Assembly: GCA_013335845.1 (NCBI GenBank)
Contig: JAAXUU010000013.1
Coordinates: 1 to 13,136 of the forward strand
Length of the DNA: 13,136 bases
Direction of reading: 5' to 3'
From: Actinomycetota bacterium
GTDB taxonomy: Bacteria > Actinomycetota > Coriobacteriia > Coriobacteriales > RUG844
Below, piece by piece: positions 1-6,495 of this stretch. Position 1 is the stretch's first letter, and every line of letters starts with the position of its first letter. A model generated the notes under the pieces. The model made no database searches, had not been told where the DNA came from, and worked only from the letters and a program-made list of their open reading frames with translations. The position numbers were made by a program, and so were the translations under genes.

Positions 1-179
1 GGCTTCATGGTCGGGTGTTCTTCGCTTTTACTTGGCTTGTTGAAGTCAAGCACGGTCGTTTGAGACCGATCGCTGTACCAGGTATGAGCGGCTCCATCTT
101 TCCACCCGTATAGGCAAGGCTCGTGTTTCCACTGGTAGTCTTGTCGCCCTAAGACGAGAGTGTTCTTGTTCCATACTAG
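1..179 (-). pseudogene. In-frame continuation of the methyltransferase past a TGA stop
   Basis: Reading leftward in the same frame as the gene at 180-932, the codons after the TGA at 182-180 stay open for about 60 codons to the window edge. They give LVWNKNTLVLGRQDYQWKHE, then PCLYGWKDG, TWYSDRSQTTVLDF and finally EEHPTMKP. This is the characteristic second half of phage DNA (adenine) methyltransferases, with the HPTMKP motif at the end, so the reading frame is intact and only the one stop separates the halves. No ribosome binding site or start codon suits an independent gene. It is either the 3' part of a nonsense-mutated gene or is translated by readthrough. The gene runs off the window. 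Confidence 0.85.
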
Positions 180-932
180 TCATTGCCGAACTTGCCAACC
201 GGTATCCCTACACGCTCCACGGAAGTTGTAACCTTCTGAATCGGCGTGCCAAATATAGAAGGCTGCTCCTTCAATCATTGCATGATCAGCACACGAGAAA
301 GCACCATGTAGAAACTGTCTGAAAGCCTCGTCTTCCATTGAATCGTTTCGGATAGTGAGTGCGTCCTCTGTTTTTCCGACGTATGCGACGTTGTAAGGAG
401 GATCAGTCAAGTACAAATCGACGGCTTCTCCACTCATAAGCGCCTCGACACTCCCGAAGTCTGTTGCGTCTCCACACATCAAACGATGGTTCCCGAGTTG
501 CCAAATGTCGCCGGCCATGCACATTGTCTCGACTTCTGTAGGGACTTCGTCTTCGATAATCTCGGGCATCAGCTCGGCGATCTCAAAACCGAAGCGCGTC
601 ATATCGATGTCGAGTATCCCTTGGAGTTCCACATCGAGTGCAGGGAAATCCCACTCCGAGAGCTCGTTTGTTTTGTTGTCCGCTAGACGATACGCAGCGG
701 ACTGTTCCTGGGACAGATTGCCAGCAATGATGACCGGCACATCGGTGAGACCCAGCTTCACAGCGGCCTTGTAGCGCGTATGGCCAGCGATTATGACGCC
801 GTCCTTATCCACGACGATAGGTTGCTGAAAGCCGAATTCCTTTATCGATTCAGCCACCGCCGAGACGGCAGAGGCATTCTTTCTGGGGTTGTTCTCGTAG
901 GGTGTGATGCTTTCTATTGGTCGGTAATCCAC
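180..932 (-). CDS. ParB-domain / DNA adenine methyltransferase, N-terminal part (ends at an in-frame TGA)
   Basis: This 250-aa protein begins with a ParB/Srx-type domain (about residues 1-90, with IAGHTRYKAA). A linker follows, then the start of a class beta N6-adenine methyltransferase, with the catalytic motif DLYLTDPPYN near residue 175. Family members modify phage DNA, probably against restriction, and commonly sit just before the terminase genes. The start is GTG, with AAAGGAG five bases upstream. The ORF stops at TGA (182-180), but the conserved second half continues in frame at 1-179. As read it lacks the AdoMet-side C-terminal region and would probably be inactive. Family members, as I remember them, carry Cys at or near this codon, so a TGC/TGT to TGA change is the simplest cause. 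Confidence 0.88.
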   Translation of the reverse strand: MDYRPIESITPYENNPRKNASAVSAVAESIKEFGFQQPIVVDKDGVIIAGHTRYKAAVKLGLTDVPVIIAGNLSQEQSAAYRLADNKTNELSEWDFPALDVELQGILDIDMTRFGFEIAELMPEIIEDEVPTEVETMCMAGDIWQLGNHRLMCGDATDFGSVEALMSGEAVDLYLTDPPYNVAYVGKTEDALTIRNDSMEDEAFRQFLHGAFSCADHAMIEGAAFYIWHADSEGYNFRGACRDTGWQVRQ

Positions 933-1096
933 GCCGGCTCCTTTCTTTTCTAGCCATATCGTCGCAGGGGCATCACCACTTTTGTTTTGTGGTCGTCACT
1001 GACTTTTGAAAACACGAAAGAAATGAGCGCGTGGCGGTGGCGCCGGGTCGGGAAGGGTCGAACGTTGTGATTGAGGCCGCCCCTCCCCATGACGAC

Positions 1097-1124
1097 AAGA
1101 GAGACCGCGTTGGCAGTCTCTCCT
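1097..1124 (-). other. Strong RNA hairpin, 12-bp stem with CAAC tetraloop, on the leftward transcript
   Basis: On the minus strand, AGGAGAGACTGC pairs with GCGGTCTCTCTT around a 4-nt CAAC loop. Ten pairs are Watson-Crick and two are G.U. The two wobbles would be A.C mismatches on the plus-strand RNA, so the structure suits the leftward transcript. It lies about 95 nt after the ParB-like stop. No U-tract follows, so it is not a standard intrinsic terminator. It could be a 3'-end stabiliser, a processing site or an attenuator. Confidence 0.6.
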
Positions 1125-1180
1125 TAGGGGTGGATGTCTATGTTCATTGCTTCGTATTGCTTGATTGTTCGTGCGTTTGT

Positions 1181-1217
1181 TGGGTGATGGCTGTGACTTG
1201 AAAGTGGGTGATGGCTG
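1181..1217. repeat. 13-bp direct repeat TGGGTGATGGCTG, two copies 24 bp apart
   Basis: The copies are at 1181-1193 and 1205-1217, just beyond the 3' end of the ParB-like gene. Both are outside coding sequence. The role is unknown. It may be a protein-binding site or a small duplication. Confidence 0.6.
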
Positions 1218-1218
1218 G

Positions 1219-2511
1219 CTAGTCTATGGAGTAGATGTCATCTTCTTCTGTGTCTTCATCTGATTCGATGTCTTCAGTGTTGTTTTGTACTTGGGTGGTG
1301 GGGTGTCTGCTCTCTAGTACGGCGATGCAGTGTATACGTATATCTTCTTCGCTTGCACTGAGTGTGTAACCTAGTTGTTCGAGCATCGACAACAGGTCGA
1401 GCATCCTTCGCTTGTCGTCGTCGTAGTAGGATCCATCGCCTGCGAGTCTTGAGTACGATGCACTGTGCATATCATAGGCACCAGCAGCGAGGAGGTTGTT
1501 GTTCGTCTCTTGCAAAGGTTCTTCATCTTCGCACGCAAGATCATGTAGATTCTCTCCGTATTGTTCTTTCAGCATCTCAGTAACGATATAGTCGATAGCG
1601 ACAGATGGTTGGTTATGCCCTAGGAAATCCCTGAAGAATACGGTTCTGCGTTCCCAGTCGGTGTCGAATCGTTGCTCTGCTTCTCTGTTCTTCGCTTGCT
1701 CGGGAGTCTCCCCGATATGCTGATGATTCTCCGGCTTCGTGCAGAAGTATGTAACGCTACCATAGTGCTCGATGTATGCGGAGAACCCATCACACCCGCA
1801 GCCCTTCTTTGTGAGGTTCTTGTATCCTGGCATGGTATACGTCGTGTAGGTGCCATAGGGTATAGCGGCGAACTCCTCTAAGCTATAGAGCTTCGCACCG
1901 CTTTTCTCGATCTCAATAGCACTCGCAGCTTTACGTTCTGCTCTCTCGGCTGCACGCTCGAGACCCCAAAGAACGTCCTCAACCTTAGAACCTGCTTGGT
2001 TTATCTTCTCGATCGCCTCCGGGTCATCCTCATATCGTGCGATACGGATAGCCTGCTCTATCGTCACCTTCTGCGCTTCTGAGTTGAGCTTCGGTAGTAC
2101 TCGACGCACCTTGCGTAGGGCCTCACCGTCCTCTCCTACGGCTTTGCCGACCATATCTGGATCGATGTTCAACATGAGCATCTGCTGCACTCCATGGCTC
2201 TTCTCTGCGTCCGTGAAGTCCTTGTGGTATGCGTTGTCACCCATCAGAGCAAGGAACTTGTTCACTTCGTCCATGGTGTCGAACACATAGCATTTGGCTG
2301 TTTCGGATTCGAGCGATTTCAGTGCGGTGTATCTGCGGTGCCCGGCGATGATCTCATACCCGGAACCGTTCCGCACAACGGTCAATGGCTGCAATTGCCC
2401 TACTGCCTTGATGGCCTCAGCGAGTCCTTTGATGTCTCCCATGTCGACGCGAGGGTTCATCTTGCTGAGTCGTAGATCTTCGAGCTTTATATATTCGACC
2501 TGTGTCTCCAT
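1219..2511 (-). CDS. ParB-like nuclease/CTPase-fold domain protein
   Basis: This 430-aa protein has an N-terminal ParB/RepB/Spo0J domain (about residues 5-95) with NPR and IIAGHRRYTAL boxes. A helical region with HKDFTDAEKSHGVQQML follows, corresponding to the HTH-type middle of ParB proteins. The long C-terminal part has a GCGCDG and C...C segment and a very acidic tail. Phage ParB-domain proteins are DNA-binding proteins of varied role, and a true partition role would need a ParA, which is not seen. The start chosen is the ATG at 2511, overlapping the TAA of the upstream gene as TAATG, rather than an ATG 11 codons earlier. It is the last gene of the continuous operon, and the methyltransferase downstream carries a second ParB domain. 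Confidence 0.85.
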   Translation of the reverse strand: METQVEYIKLEDLRLSKMNPRVDMGDIKGLAEAIKAVGQLQPLTVVRNGSGYEIIAGHRRYTALKSLESETAKCYVFDTMDEVNKFLALMGDNAYHKDFTDAEKSHGVQQMLMLNIDPDMVGKAVGEDGEALRKVRRVLPKLNSEAQKVTIEQAIRIARYEDDPEAIEKINQAGSKVEDVLWGLERAAERAERKAASAIEIEKSGAKLYSLEEFAAIPYGTYTTYTMPGYKNLTKKGCGCDGFSAYIEHYGSVTYFCTKPENHQHIGETPEQAKNREAEQRFDTDWERRTVFFRDFLGHNQPSVAIDYIVTEMLKEQYGENLHDLACEDEEPLQETNNNLLAAGAYDMHSASYSRLAGDGSYYDDDKRRMLDLLSMLEQLGYTLSASEEDIRIHCIAVLESRHPTTQVQNNTEDIESDEDTEEDDIYSID

Positions 2512-2789
2512 TATCTTTCCTCTTCCTCCAAAAGATGCCCACATTGCATACAGTATTTCGGAGCATATTCGAATATCGAAACGTCTCCATAATCTTCGTC
2601 TTGCTCATAACGTCCATAGTCCACGATCGCGATGCCGCAGTGCTTGCACCGATATCCATCTACTGGGTTCGCACCAGCTGGATCATCGCCGAATGACTTC
2701 CACCTTGCTATGTCCGTGATCTTGCGTGTCGGCTTGTTCCAGTGGCATTTAGACGCTCCACACGTAGGGCAATGTTTTATCTCGCTCAT
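2511..2789 (-). CDS. Small zinc-ribbon protein
   Basis: The 92-aa protein has CPTCGASKC near the N terminus, CKHCG in the middle and YCMQCG at the C-terminal end, which is a typical set of zinc-binding knuckles. An acidic EEEER tail follows. Such mini-proteins are common in early operons of Gram-positive phages, and their individual functions are mostly unknown. The start ATG overlaps the TGA of the gene before as ATGA, with GGAGG seven bases upstream. Its stop overlaps the start of the ParB-like gene, which implies translational coupling. Confidence 0.8.
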   Translation of the reverse strand: MSEIKHCPTCGASKCHWNKPTRKITDIARWKSFGDDPAGANPVDGYRCKHCGIAIVDYGRYEQDEDYGDVSIFEYAPKYCMQCGHLLEEEER

Positions 2790-2959
2790 TCGTCTGCCTC
2801 CGTGTTGTACCACGCCTTGCGCCCTTCATCGCAGTGACTGTTGGCGCAATCTCCATATGCAAACGTGCAAAACTCGCAACAAAAGAAGTTTTCCTCCACA
2901 AATTCAGCGAACATTTCTGCCGTCCCAACTTCCTTTTGTAGCTTCTCCCCGTTCGTCAT
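2786..2959 (-). CDS. Cys-rich mini-protein (MTNGEK type)
   Basis: This 57-aa protein starts MTNGEK and carries FFCCEFC...YGDCANSHC, then a short acidic tail around EGRKAWYNTEADE. It resembles, from memory, a widespread phage mini-protein family that starts MTN and has a CxxC/C/C cluster followed by a W-containing C terminus. The cysteines suggest a zinc or other metal site. The function is unknown. The start is the ATG of a TGATG junction with the previous gene, preceded by GGAAGG. It overlaps the next gene by ATGA. Confidence 0.75.
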   Translation of the reverse strand: MTNGEKLQKEVGTAEMFAEFVEENFFCCEFCTFAYGDCANSHCDEGRKAWYNTEADE

Positions 2960-3231
2960 CACTCGACCTTCCTTCCGCAACCGGGACAGTAATTCGCTTC
3001 CTCGAAGTTGTCATCATCGAAGGCACACTCGGAACAGTTAAATCCTATGCGGTCGTAGTCGTCTCCTTTGAACACCTTCGTCATGTTCAGGCACGTTTTC
3101 ACGCCTTCGCGTCTTGCCGCATCGGCAACGCGGTCGATTATGTCGAGGACTTCGCTCGGTGTGTACTCCCATAGAATCCTAAGCACAACGTCTTTGCGTA
3201 TATCTTCGACCGTTTCCATTTCACTGCTCAT
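2959..3231 (-). CDS. Small protein with C-terminal zinc ribbon
   Basis: The 90-aa protein has a helical N-terminal half (VEDIRKDVVLRILWEYTP, then VLDIIDRVADAARREG). Its C-terminal zinc ribbon has FNCSECAF and YCPGCGRKV. The start ATG is in an ATGA overlap with the upstream stop and has GGAGG seven bases upstream. The function is not recognised. The C-terminal YCxxCG ribbon is shared with the products of 2511-2789 and 3524-3739, so these three near neighbours may be related or do similar jobs. Confidence 0.78.
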   Translation of the reverse strand: MSSEMETVEDIRKDVVLRILWEYTPSEVLDIIDRVADAARREGVKTCLNMTKVFKGDDYDRIGFNCSECAFDDDNFEEANYCPGCGRKVE

Positions 3232-3527
3232 TTGACTTCCTCCGGATCCATTGGCCAAGCGAACCCGTTCATGCAGTCACACCATGCAACTACGTGTATC
3301 AGGTGCGCGAAACCATTGCTCGTCTGATGGAGTTCAGGTTCTCCCTCATATCCGGGAACGATGAAATACGGAGAGTATTTGTCGCCGGCAGCATATTTGA
3401 GGTAGCCTACATAGATTGGGTTTGGAGACGCTTCGTCATTACTTTTCGTCATCACAAGAACGTATTTCCGCTCTGGCGGTAGTTTCTGCTTGTTCCACAG
3501 TTTGACGTCGTGTTTAATCCAGCTCAT
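3228..3527 (-). CDS. DUF551-like phage protein
   Basis: This 99-aa protein begins MSWIKHD and has LPPERKYVLVMTKSN, IYVGYLKY and then HVVAWCDC...WPMDP. It fits the pattern of the DUF551 family (WI...LP...yVLv...g...HW.plP), which is common in phage early regions and has no known biochemical role. The assignment is from remembered motif order. The start ATG sits in an ATGA overlap with the upstream gene, giving 99 aa, a usual family length. A longer reading upstream has no better ribosome binding site. Confidence 0.7.
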   Translation of the reverse strand: MSWIKHDVKLWNKQKLPPERKYVLVMTKSNDEASPNPIYVGYLKYAAGDKYSPYFIVPGYEGEPELHQTSNGFAHLIHVVAWCDCMNGFAWPMDPEEVK

Positions 3528-3739
3528 ACCCTTACCACCTTTCCTCCGCAATGCGTACAGTAGTTTCCGAATAGACCGATCTTCGCCCCGCAGACAGAAC
3601 ACAGGTGCTTGTACTTCGGGATCTCGCTTCCTTCTGCAGGCTGCTTCTCACTGACGATATGGCATGCTTTCTCTGATGCGTAACAATCCCGGCAACTGTA
3701 CTGCGATGGACCGGCACACCTTGAACATACATCGCTCAT
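3524..3739 (-). CDS. Small protein with multiple CxxC motifs
   Basis: The 71-aa protein has CSRCAG, CRDCYASEKAC, CSVCGAK and YCTHCGGK, so it can form at least two zinc-knuckle pairs. The C-terminal half (HLCSVCGAKIGLFGNYCTHC) is a classic double-CxxC zinc ribbon. Such ribbons bind nucleic acid or protein, but the target is not visible here. The start is the ATG of an ATGA overlap with the upstream gene. The stop overlaps the next start in the same way. Confidence 0.78.
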   Translation of the reverse strand: MSDVCSRCAGPSQYSCRDCYASEKACHIVSEKQPAEGSEIPKYKHLCSVCGAKIGLFGNYCTHCGGKVVRV

Positions 3740-4245
3740 TCTGGCACCTTCATCGTTCGTTTCCATTCATCGCTGTCCTTGTAGTCGCGTGCGAAATCGG
3801 AAGCTGCCTGCTTCGTCAAAGTGCCAGTGCGCTTCAGGAATGCCTTACCAAGCCCATCCGAATACAACCTGATGACGTCTATCGCATCATCACGATATTT
3901 ACGCACGGCGAGTCTCAGTTGGTTTTCCTTGTCTCTCTCTAATTCTGTTGCCCTAACCGACTCAGTGACTCTTTCTTGTAGTCCCTTATTGTCGAGCTCC
4001 AGTTTGTCAATTCTCCGCTTATACTCATCGAGCAATATCAGCGAGGCGCTATGAGCCTGTTTGAGATTGTCGCGTTCTGTGAATATCGCACGTGTTTCTT
4101 CAATCTGCTCTTCGAGCTCCTTTACATACTCGAATTCATCGACTAGGTACGCCCGTATATCTTTCATCTCGACAACCATTATCTCGTTGTCCGGTTCGGT
4201 GATGACGGGGTCGACTACTTCTTCCTTGCGCTTAAAGATGTTCAT
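3736..4245 (-). CDS. Coiled-coil protein of unknown function
   Basis: This 169-aa protein is highly charged. From about residue 45 to 125 it is a heptad-like helix (EYVKELEEQIEETRAIFTER, then YKRRIDKLELDNKGLQERV), so a long coiled coil is likely. The rest contains a basic segment near FLKRTGTLTKQA. There is no catalytic motif and no membrane segment. The start ATG (MNIFKRKEE) has GGAGG seven bases upstream. It overlaps the end of the HNH gene by 14 bp. I do not recognise a family. Confidence 0.75.
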   Translation of the reverse strand: MNIFKRKEEVVDPVITEPDNEIMVVEMKDIRAYLVDEFEYVKELEEQIEETRAIFTERDNLKQAHSASLILLDEYKRRIDKLELDNKGLQERVTESVRATELERDKENQLRLAVRKYRDDAIDVIRLYSDGLGKAFLKRTGTLTKQAASDFARDYKDSDEWKRTMKVPE

Positions 4246-4594
4246 TCCGTTGCCTCCTATTCGCATCGGCTCGGTTGTGGCATGTCGCGCACAACCCAAC
4301 CAGGTTGTTTAAATCGTTAGATCCTCCTTCGACCACCGCGACGATGTGGTGGGTCCCTGCACCTGCGACGTACCTCCAGCTGCCATCATCAGCAAGAGCT
4401 GATATGTTCTTCCCGCATAAGGCACATAGGCCGCCTTGACGCTTCAAAACCTTTTGCTGAGCCTCTTTATACGCCGTGGTGTTGTAAGCTGGCCTATATC
4501 GCTTCCGTGTATCCTGGCGGGGTCCTTTGCAAGTGCATCGTCTACCGGTGTACCTTCCATGACAGTCCGGGCAGAAGTGATAATCTATGCCCAT
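4232..4594 (-). CDS. HNH endonuclease
   Basis: The 120-aa protein has an N-terminal zinc knuckle (FCPDC, CTC at residues 8-22). A second pair, CALC, is at 57-60. The HNH core has HH at 82-83, GGSNDLNNL and CATCH at 102-106, the ordinary bba-metal nuclease layout with structural cysteines. Phage HNH proteins nick or cut DNA, often in packaging or as homing nucleases. Placed in an early operon, this one's role is not certain. The start ATG is inside the end of the upstream gene (10-bp overlap) with a GGAAGG about 11 bases before it. Confidence 0.88.
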   Translation of the reverse strand: MGIDYHFCPDCHGRYTGRRCTCKGPRQDTRKRYRPAYNTTAYKEAQQKVLKRQGGLCALCGKNISALADDGSWRYVAGAGTHHIVAVVEGGSNDLNNLVGLCATCHNRADANRRQRNEHL

Positions 4595-4878
4595 AAGACT
4601 TGCCAGCCTTCCATCTCCAAAGCCACCTCGTACTTGACCGGCTTATCCGTTTTGAGGTATTGCCAACACGTGATGTATCTGAAATGCAATGTGTGTTCAT
4701 GCGCCATGCCATGATGCCCTGAACACCCACCTCCGCATAAGGTGATCACCGGCCCGTCTGCACCGCCCTGGCTACGAGGAACGACGTGATGATCATTGTT
4801 CGCCGGTACACCGCAGATAGCGCAGTAGGAGAGTGTGATGCTGGGCTTATCCATGAGGGCGGATTGGTAGTTGTTCAT
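4585..4878 (-). CDS. HNH-type nuclease-like protein
   Basis: The 97-aa protein has CAIC at 19-22, DHHVVPRSQGGADGP with HH at 30-31, then C48, C52 and HH at 55-56. This is the layout of a small HNH nuclease in which the last part of the motif (CSGHHGMAHEH) is histidine-rich. The C-terminal 30 residues are an extra helix. The start ATG overlaps the stop of the upstream small membrane gene as ATGA. It is the second of two adjacent HNH genes. They are not closely similar, so a recent duplication is unlikely. Confidence 0.8.
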   Translation of the reverse strand: MNNYQSALMDKPSITLSYCAICGVPANNDHHVVPRSQGGADGPVITLCGGGCSGHHGMAHEHTLHFRYITCWQYLKTDKPVKYEVALEMEGWQVLWA

Positions 4879-4988
4879 CTATTGGTGCCTCTCTTCGAAG
4901 CAACCATCAACGATGTCACCACCACGCCGACGACCGTACCGATGAACAAACCGACTACGAATATCACCAAGATCACCCCAACATTCAT
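4875..4988 (-). CDS. Small single-span membrane protein (37 aa)
   Basis: The reading frame MNVGVILVIFVVGLFIGTVV continues as GVVVTSLMVASKRGTNR. One hydrophobic helix covers about residues 3-27, with a short positively charged C terminus expected inside the cell. Its ATG overlaps the upstream stop as ATGA, and its own TGA overlaps the next ATG as ATGA. Both junctions match the rest of the operon, which is the main support for a gene this short. GxxxG-like spacing (GLFIGTVVG) could allow helix packing. The function is unknown. Confidence 0.72.
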   Translation of the reverse strand: MNVGVILVIFVVGLFIGTVVGVVVTSLMVASKRGTNR

Positions 4989-5230
4989 TCTTGACCAACT
5001 TCTCCGATAGTGAGCTGGCCATCAAGCGGACCTTCGGACATGTACTTTGAGCATACGATGTTGCCGTTTTCAAAGCTCCACTCCTTAGTGACTTCCTCGC
5101 CAAAACCAACCAATGCCTGGATGTCACAGAACTCCTTCCCGGAGTAGTCAAGGTTCGCGACCTTGCACCCTTCGCACACATCTGCGATCGCGTCTTCCGG
5201 ATCTCTGAAATAATCTCTAAGGCTAATCAT
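4985..5230 (-). CDS. Cys4 mini-protein, paralogue of the 10218-10394 product
   Basis: The 81-aa protein has CEGCK near residues 19-22, a third Cys in FCDIQ and a fourth in FENGNIVCSKY. The FExGxIVCxxY signature and the CxxC...C...C order recur in the protein encoded at 10218-10394. The four cysteines suggest a zinc or iron-sulphur site. No enzyme family is recognised. The start ATG is in an ATGA overlap with the HNH gene, with AGGAG about nine bases upstream. The stop overlaps the next gene by ATGA. Confidence 0.76.
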   Translation of the reverse strand: MISLRDYFRDPEDAIADVCEGCKVANLDYSGKEFCDIQALVGFGEEVTKEWSFENGNIVCSKYMSEGPLDGQLTIGEVGQE

Positions 5231-6147
5231 CCTTGTCTTCTCCTTTGTCTCGCGTTGAATTGGTAGATCCTATTCGCAGAACAGCACCTCTCACACCTGC
5301 ACCCGTACTGATAACCTGTTGATGTTCCGTGCCTTTTGTCGTCTTTGTTCGCTTCCATCTCCTTCAATGGCCCGAACTCCAGTTTCCTCAATCGGTACGT
5401 CTTGCTTTCGATATCTGCAATCAGCTTTCCGGTTCTCATGCTTTCTTCGCAGCACCCTCTCACACCGAACTTGTTCATAATTGCATGCTGGGATTTTGTT
5501 ACGATCATAAGATTCTCGATCCTCACGTCCGCTCGATCTCCGTTGATAAAAACGACCAGGCTTCCTTCCGGGATGGGACCTTTTTCCTTCTCCCACAAGA
5601 CGCGGTGCTTCATCTTCCAGAGATCCCGCCAATCGCCACCTTCAGGAATCGTGTCTCTCACCTTGATGTAGATGTATCCTTTCGAGGTCCGCTCAGAACC
5701 GACTGGCCTGAGGTTCCCAGGAACGTGCCCAGGGCCGAAGCTCGCACTGTTGGCACCCGTCATGCCCTTGGTGCCCTTGTTGGCAGGGACGTGGCCTTGC
5801 TCGTAGTACCCGGTAAGCCCCGTACTCAGCTTGTTGTTCTTCGTGTAGCTTGTGACCTGCGTGATGGTGATGGCTGGCTCGAACCTCTCATTGAACGCGT
5901 CGGTGATTTCTTTGCGGGTGTGTCCTGGGACGTATCCGTCCAAGAACTCGCGCTCTTCATCGGTGTAACGACGCATTTTCGAAGTCGTTCCGGCTTTGAT
6001 ACCGTTGTCACACGCCCAGGTCGTAAGTGATGGCTTGCTCAACCTGTGCCCGAACCTCTCTTCGAACATATCGAGTGTCTCTTCGTACGTGTGCCCCGGA
6101 ATGATCTCTTTCAGGAACGCTACTTCCTCTGGTGTCTTTCTGTGCAT
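5227..6147 (-). CDS. HNH endonuclease with tandem HTH-like repeats and a C-terminal Cys module
   Basis: The 306-aa protein begins with two similar 50-residue units. Unit 1 contains TPEEVAFLKEIIPGHTYEET and unit 2 contains TDEEREFLDGYVPGHTRKEI, which suggest DNA-reading HTH repeats. A GHVPANKG/GHVPGNLRPVG stretch leads into an HNH_3-type core with WKMKHRVLWE, GPIPEGSLVVFINGD and RIENLMIV. A separate C-terminal module has HGTSTGYQYG, CRCERC and a basic tail. Phage homing-type HNH nucleases have this plan. I prefer the start ATG at 6147, two bases after the upstream stop, giving MHRKTPEEV. An ATG nine codons earlier would overlap the upstream gene by 25 bp and has no better ribosome binding site. 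Confidence 0.88.
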   Translation of the reverse strand: MHRKTPEEVAFLKEIIPGHTYEETLDMFEERFGHRLSKPSLTTWACDNGIKAGTTSKMRRYTDEEREFLDGYVPGHTRKEITDAFNERFEPAITITQVTSYTKNNKLSTGLTGYYEQGHVPANKGTKGMTGANSASFGPGHVPGNLRPVGSERTSKGYIYIKVRDTIPEGGDWRDLWKMKHRVLWEKEKGPIPEGSLVVFINGDRADVRIENLMIVTKSQHAIMNKFGVRGCCEESMRTGKLIADIESKTYRLRKLEFGPLKEMEANKDDKRHGTSTGYQYGCRCERCCSANRIYQFNARQRRRQG

Positions 6148-6149
6148 CT

Positions 6150-6380
6150 CTATGCCAACGTTTCCGGTAAGCATTTGGAAGCATCCAACCGTTCTTCTTG
6201 GAACCTTGCTGCTTTGATGACGAGCTCACCGCTGTTCACGATGTTCGTTGCCAGAGAAGCGATCGCTTTTCCTCGCTTTATCTCAGTCTCGAGATCGGCC
6301 CCGGTCAATGATTCGTCGTTTAATCTTTCAAGCTCCATGAACAGATGGTCGTTCAAGTCGCTCAGTTTGTTTCTTGGCAC
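6150..6380 (-). CDS. Conserved small phage protein (NKLSDLNDHLF type)
   Basis: The protein is 76 aa from a GTG, or 78 aa from an ATG two codons earlier. It reads PRNKLSDLNDHLFMELERL, then helical GADLETEIKRGKAIA and IVNSGELVIKAARF. From memory this resembles a common small phage protein starting M..sLnDLn.hLFe.lerL, of unknown function. The GGAGG lies one base from the ATG but seven bases from the GTG, so the GTG is favoured. It ends two bases before the HNH start. Confidence 0.75.
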   Translation of the reverse strand: MPRNKLSDLNDHLFMELERLNDESLTGADLETEIKRGKAIASLATNIVNSGELVIKAARFQEERLDASKCLPETLA

Positions 6381-6402
6381 TTCCATTCCTCCTTTATCAT
6401 CA

Positions 6403-6495
6403 CTATCGCCCCGTGCATAAAACCGTCGAACAGAAAACCATCAAGAGAGCTACATCAATACCTGCTATCAGAATCGAAACCGCTAACAGTTTCAT
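6403..6495 (-). CDS. Small membrane protein (30 aa)
   Basis: MKLLAVSILIAGIDVALLMV continues as FCSTVLCTGR. It is almost entirely hydrophobic and would make one membrane helix, and the two Cys near the end could be modified or bind metal. The ATG has AAGGAG seven bases upstream. It overlaps the end of the 6455-6652 gene by 41 bp, and the next gene's ribosome binding site begins about 10 bp after its stop. It is too short for firm recognition, but the ribosome binding site and composition are good. Confidence 0.62.
   Translation of the reverse strand: MKLLAVSILIAGIDVALLMVFCSTVLCTGR

Larger units (their letters stand above)
933..1218. other. 286-bp intergenic region between the ParB-like gene and the methyltransferase
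   Basis: No convincing gene is seen. It contains a 13-bp direct repeat near the ParB stop, a 12-bp stem hairpin (1097-1124), a distinctly GC-rich patch (about 1025-1088) and a small ACCAC/GTGGT hairpin with a 9-nt loop near 976-994. The ribosome binding site of the methyltransferase is at the left end. In many phages the junction before methylase/terminase carries regulatory or packaging (cos/pac) sequences. That role is only inferred here. Confidence 0.6.

Noticed and set aside
950..1090. 46-aa leftward ORF in the gap before the methyltransferase
   Set aside because: No ribosome binding site lies before its ATG, the composition is Arg/His/Pro-rich as expected from a GC-rich non-coding patch, and it would end just before the methyltransferase ribosome binding site.
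1097..1124. Rho-independent terminator
   Set aside because: The hairpin is strong but no run of T follows it on either strand.
2632..3174. 180-aa rightward ORF across three small genes
   Set aside because: It runs antisense to genes with zinc-ribbon motifs and exact ATGA junctions, and its sequence has no domain features.
5329..6030. 233-aa rightward ORF opposite the HNH gene
   Set aside because: It is antisense to a gene with a clear HNH_3 core and has no ribosome binding site or recognisable domain.
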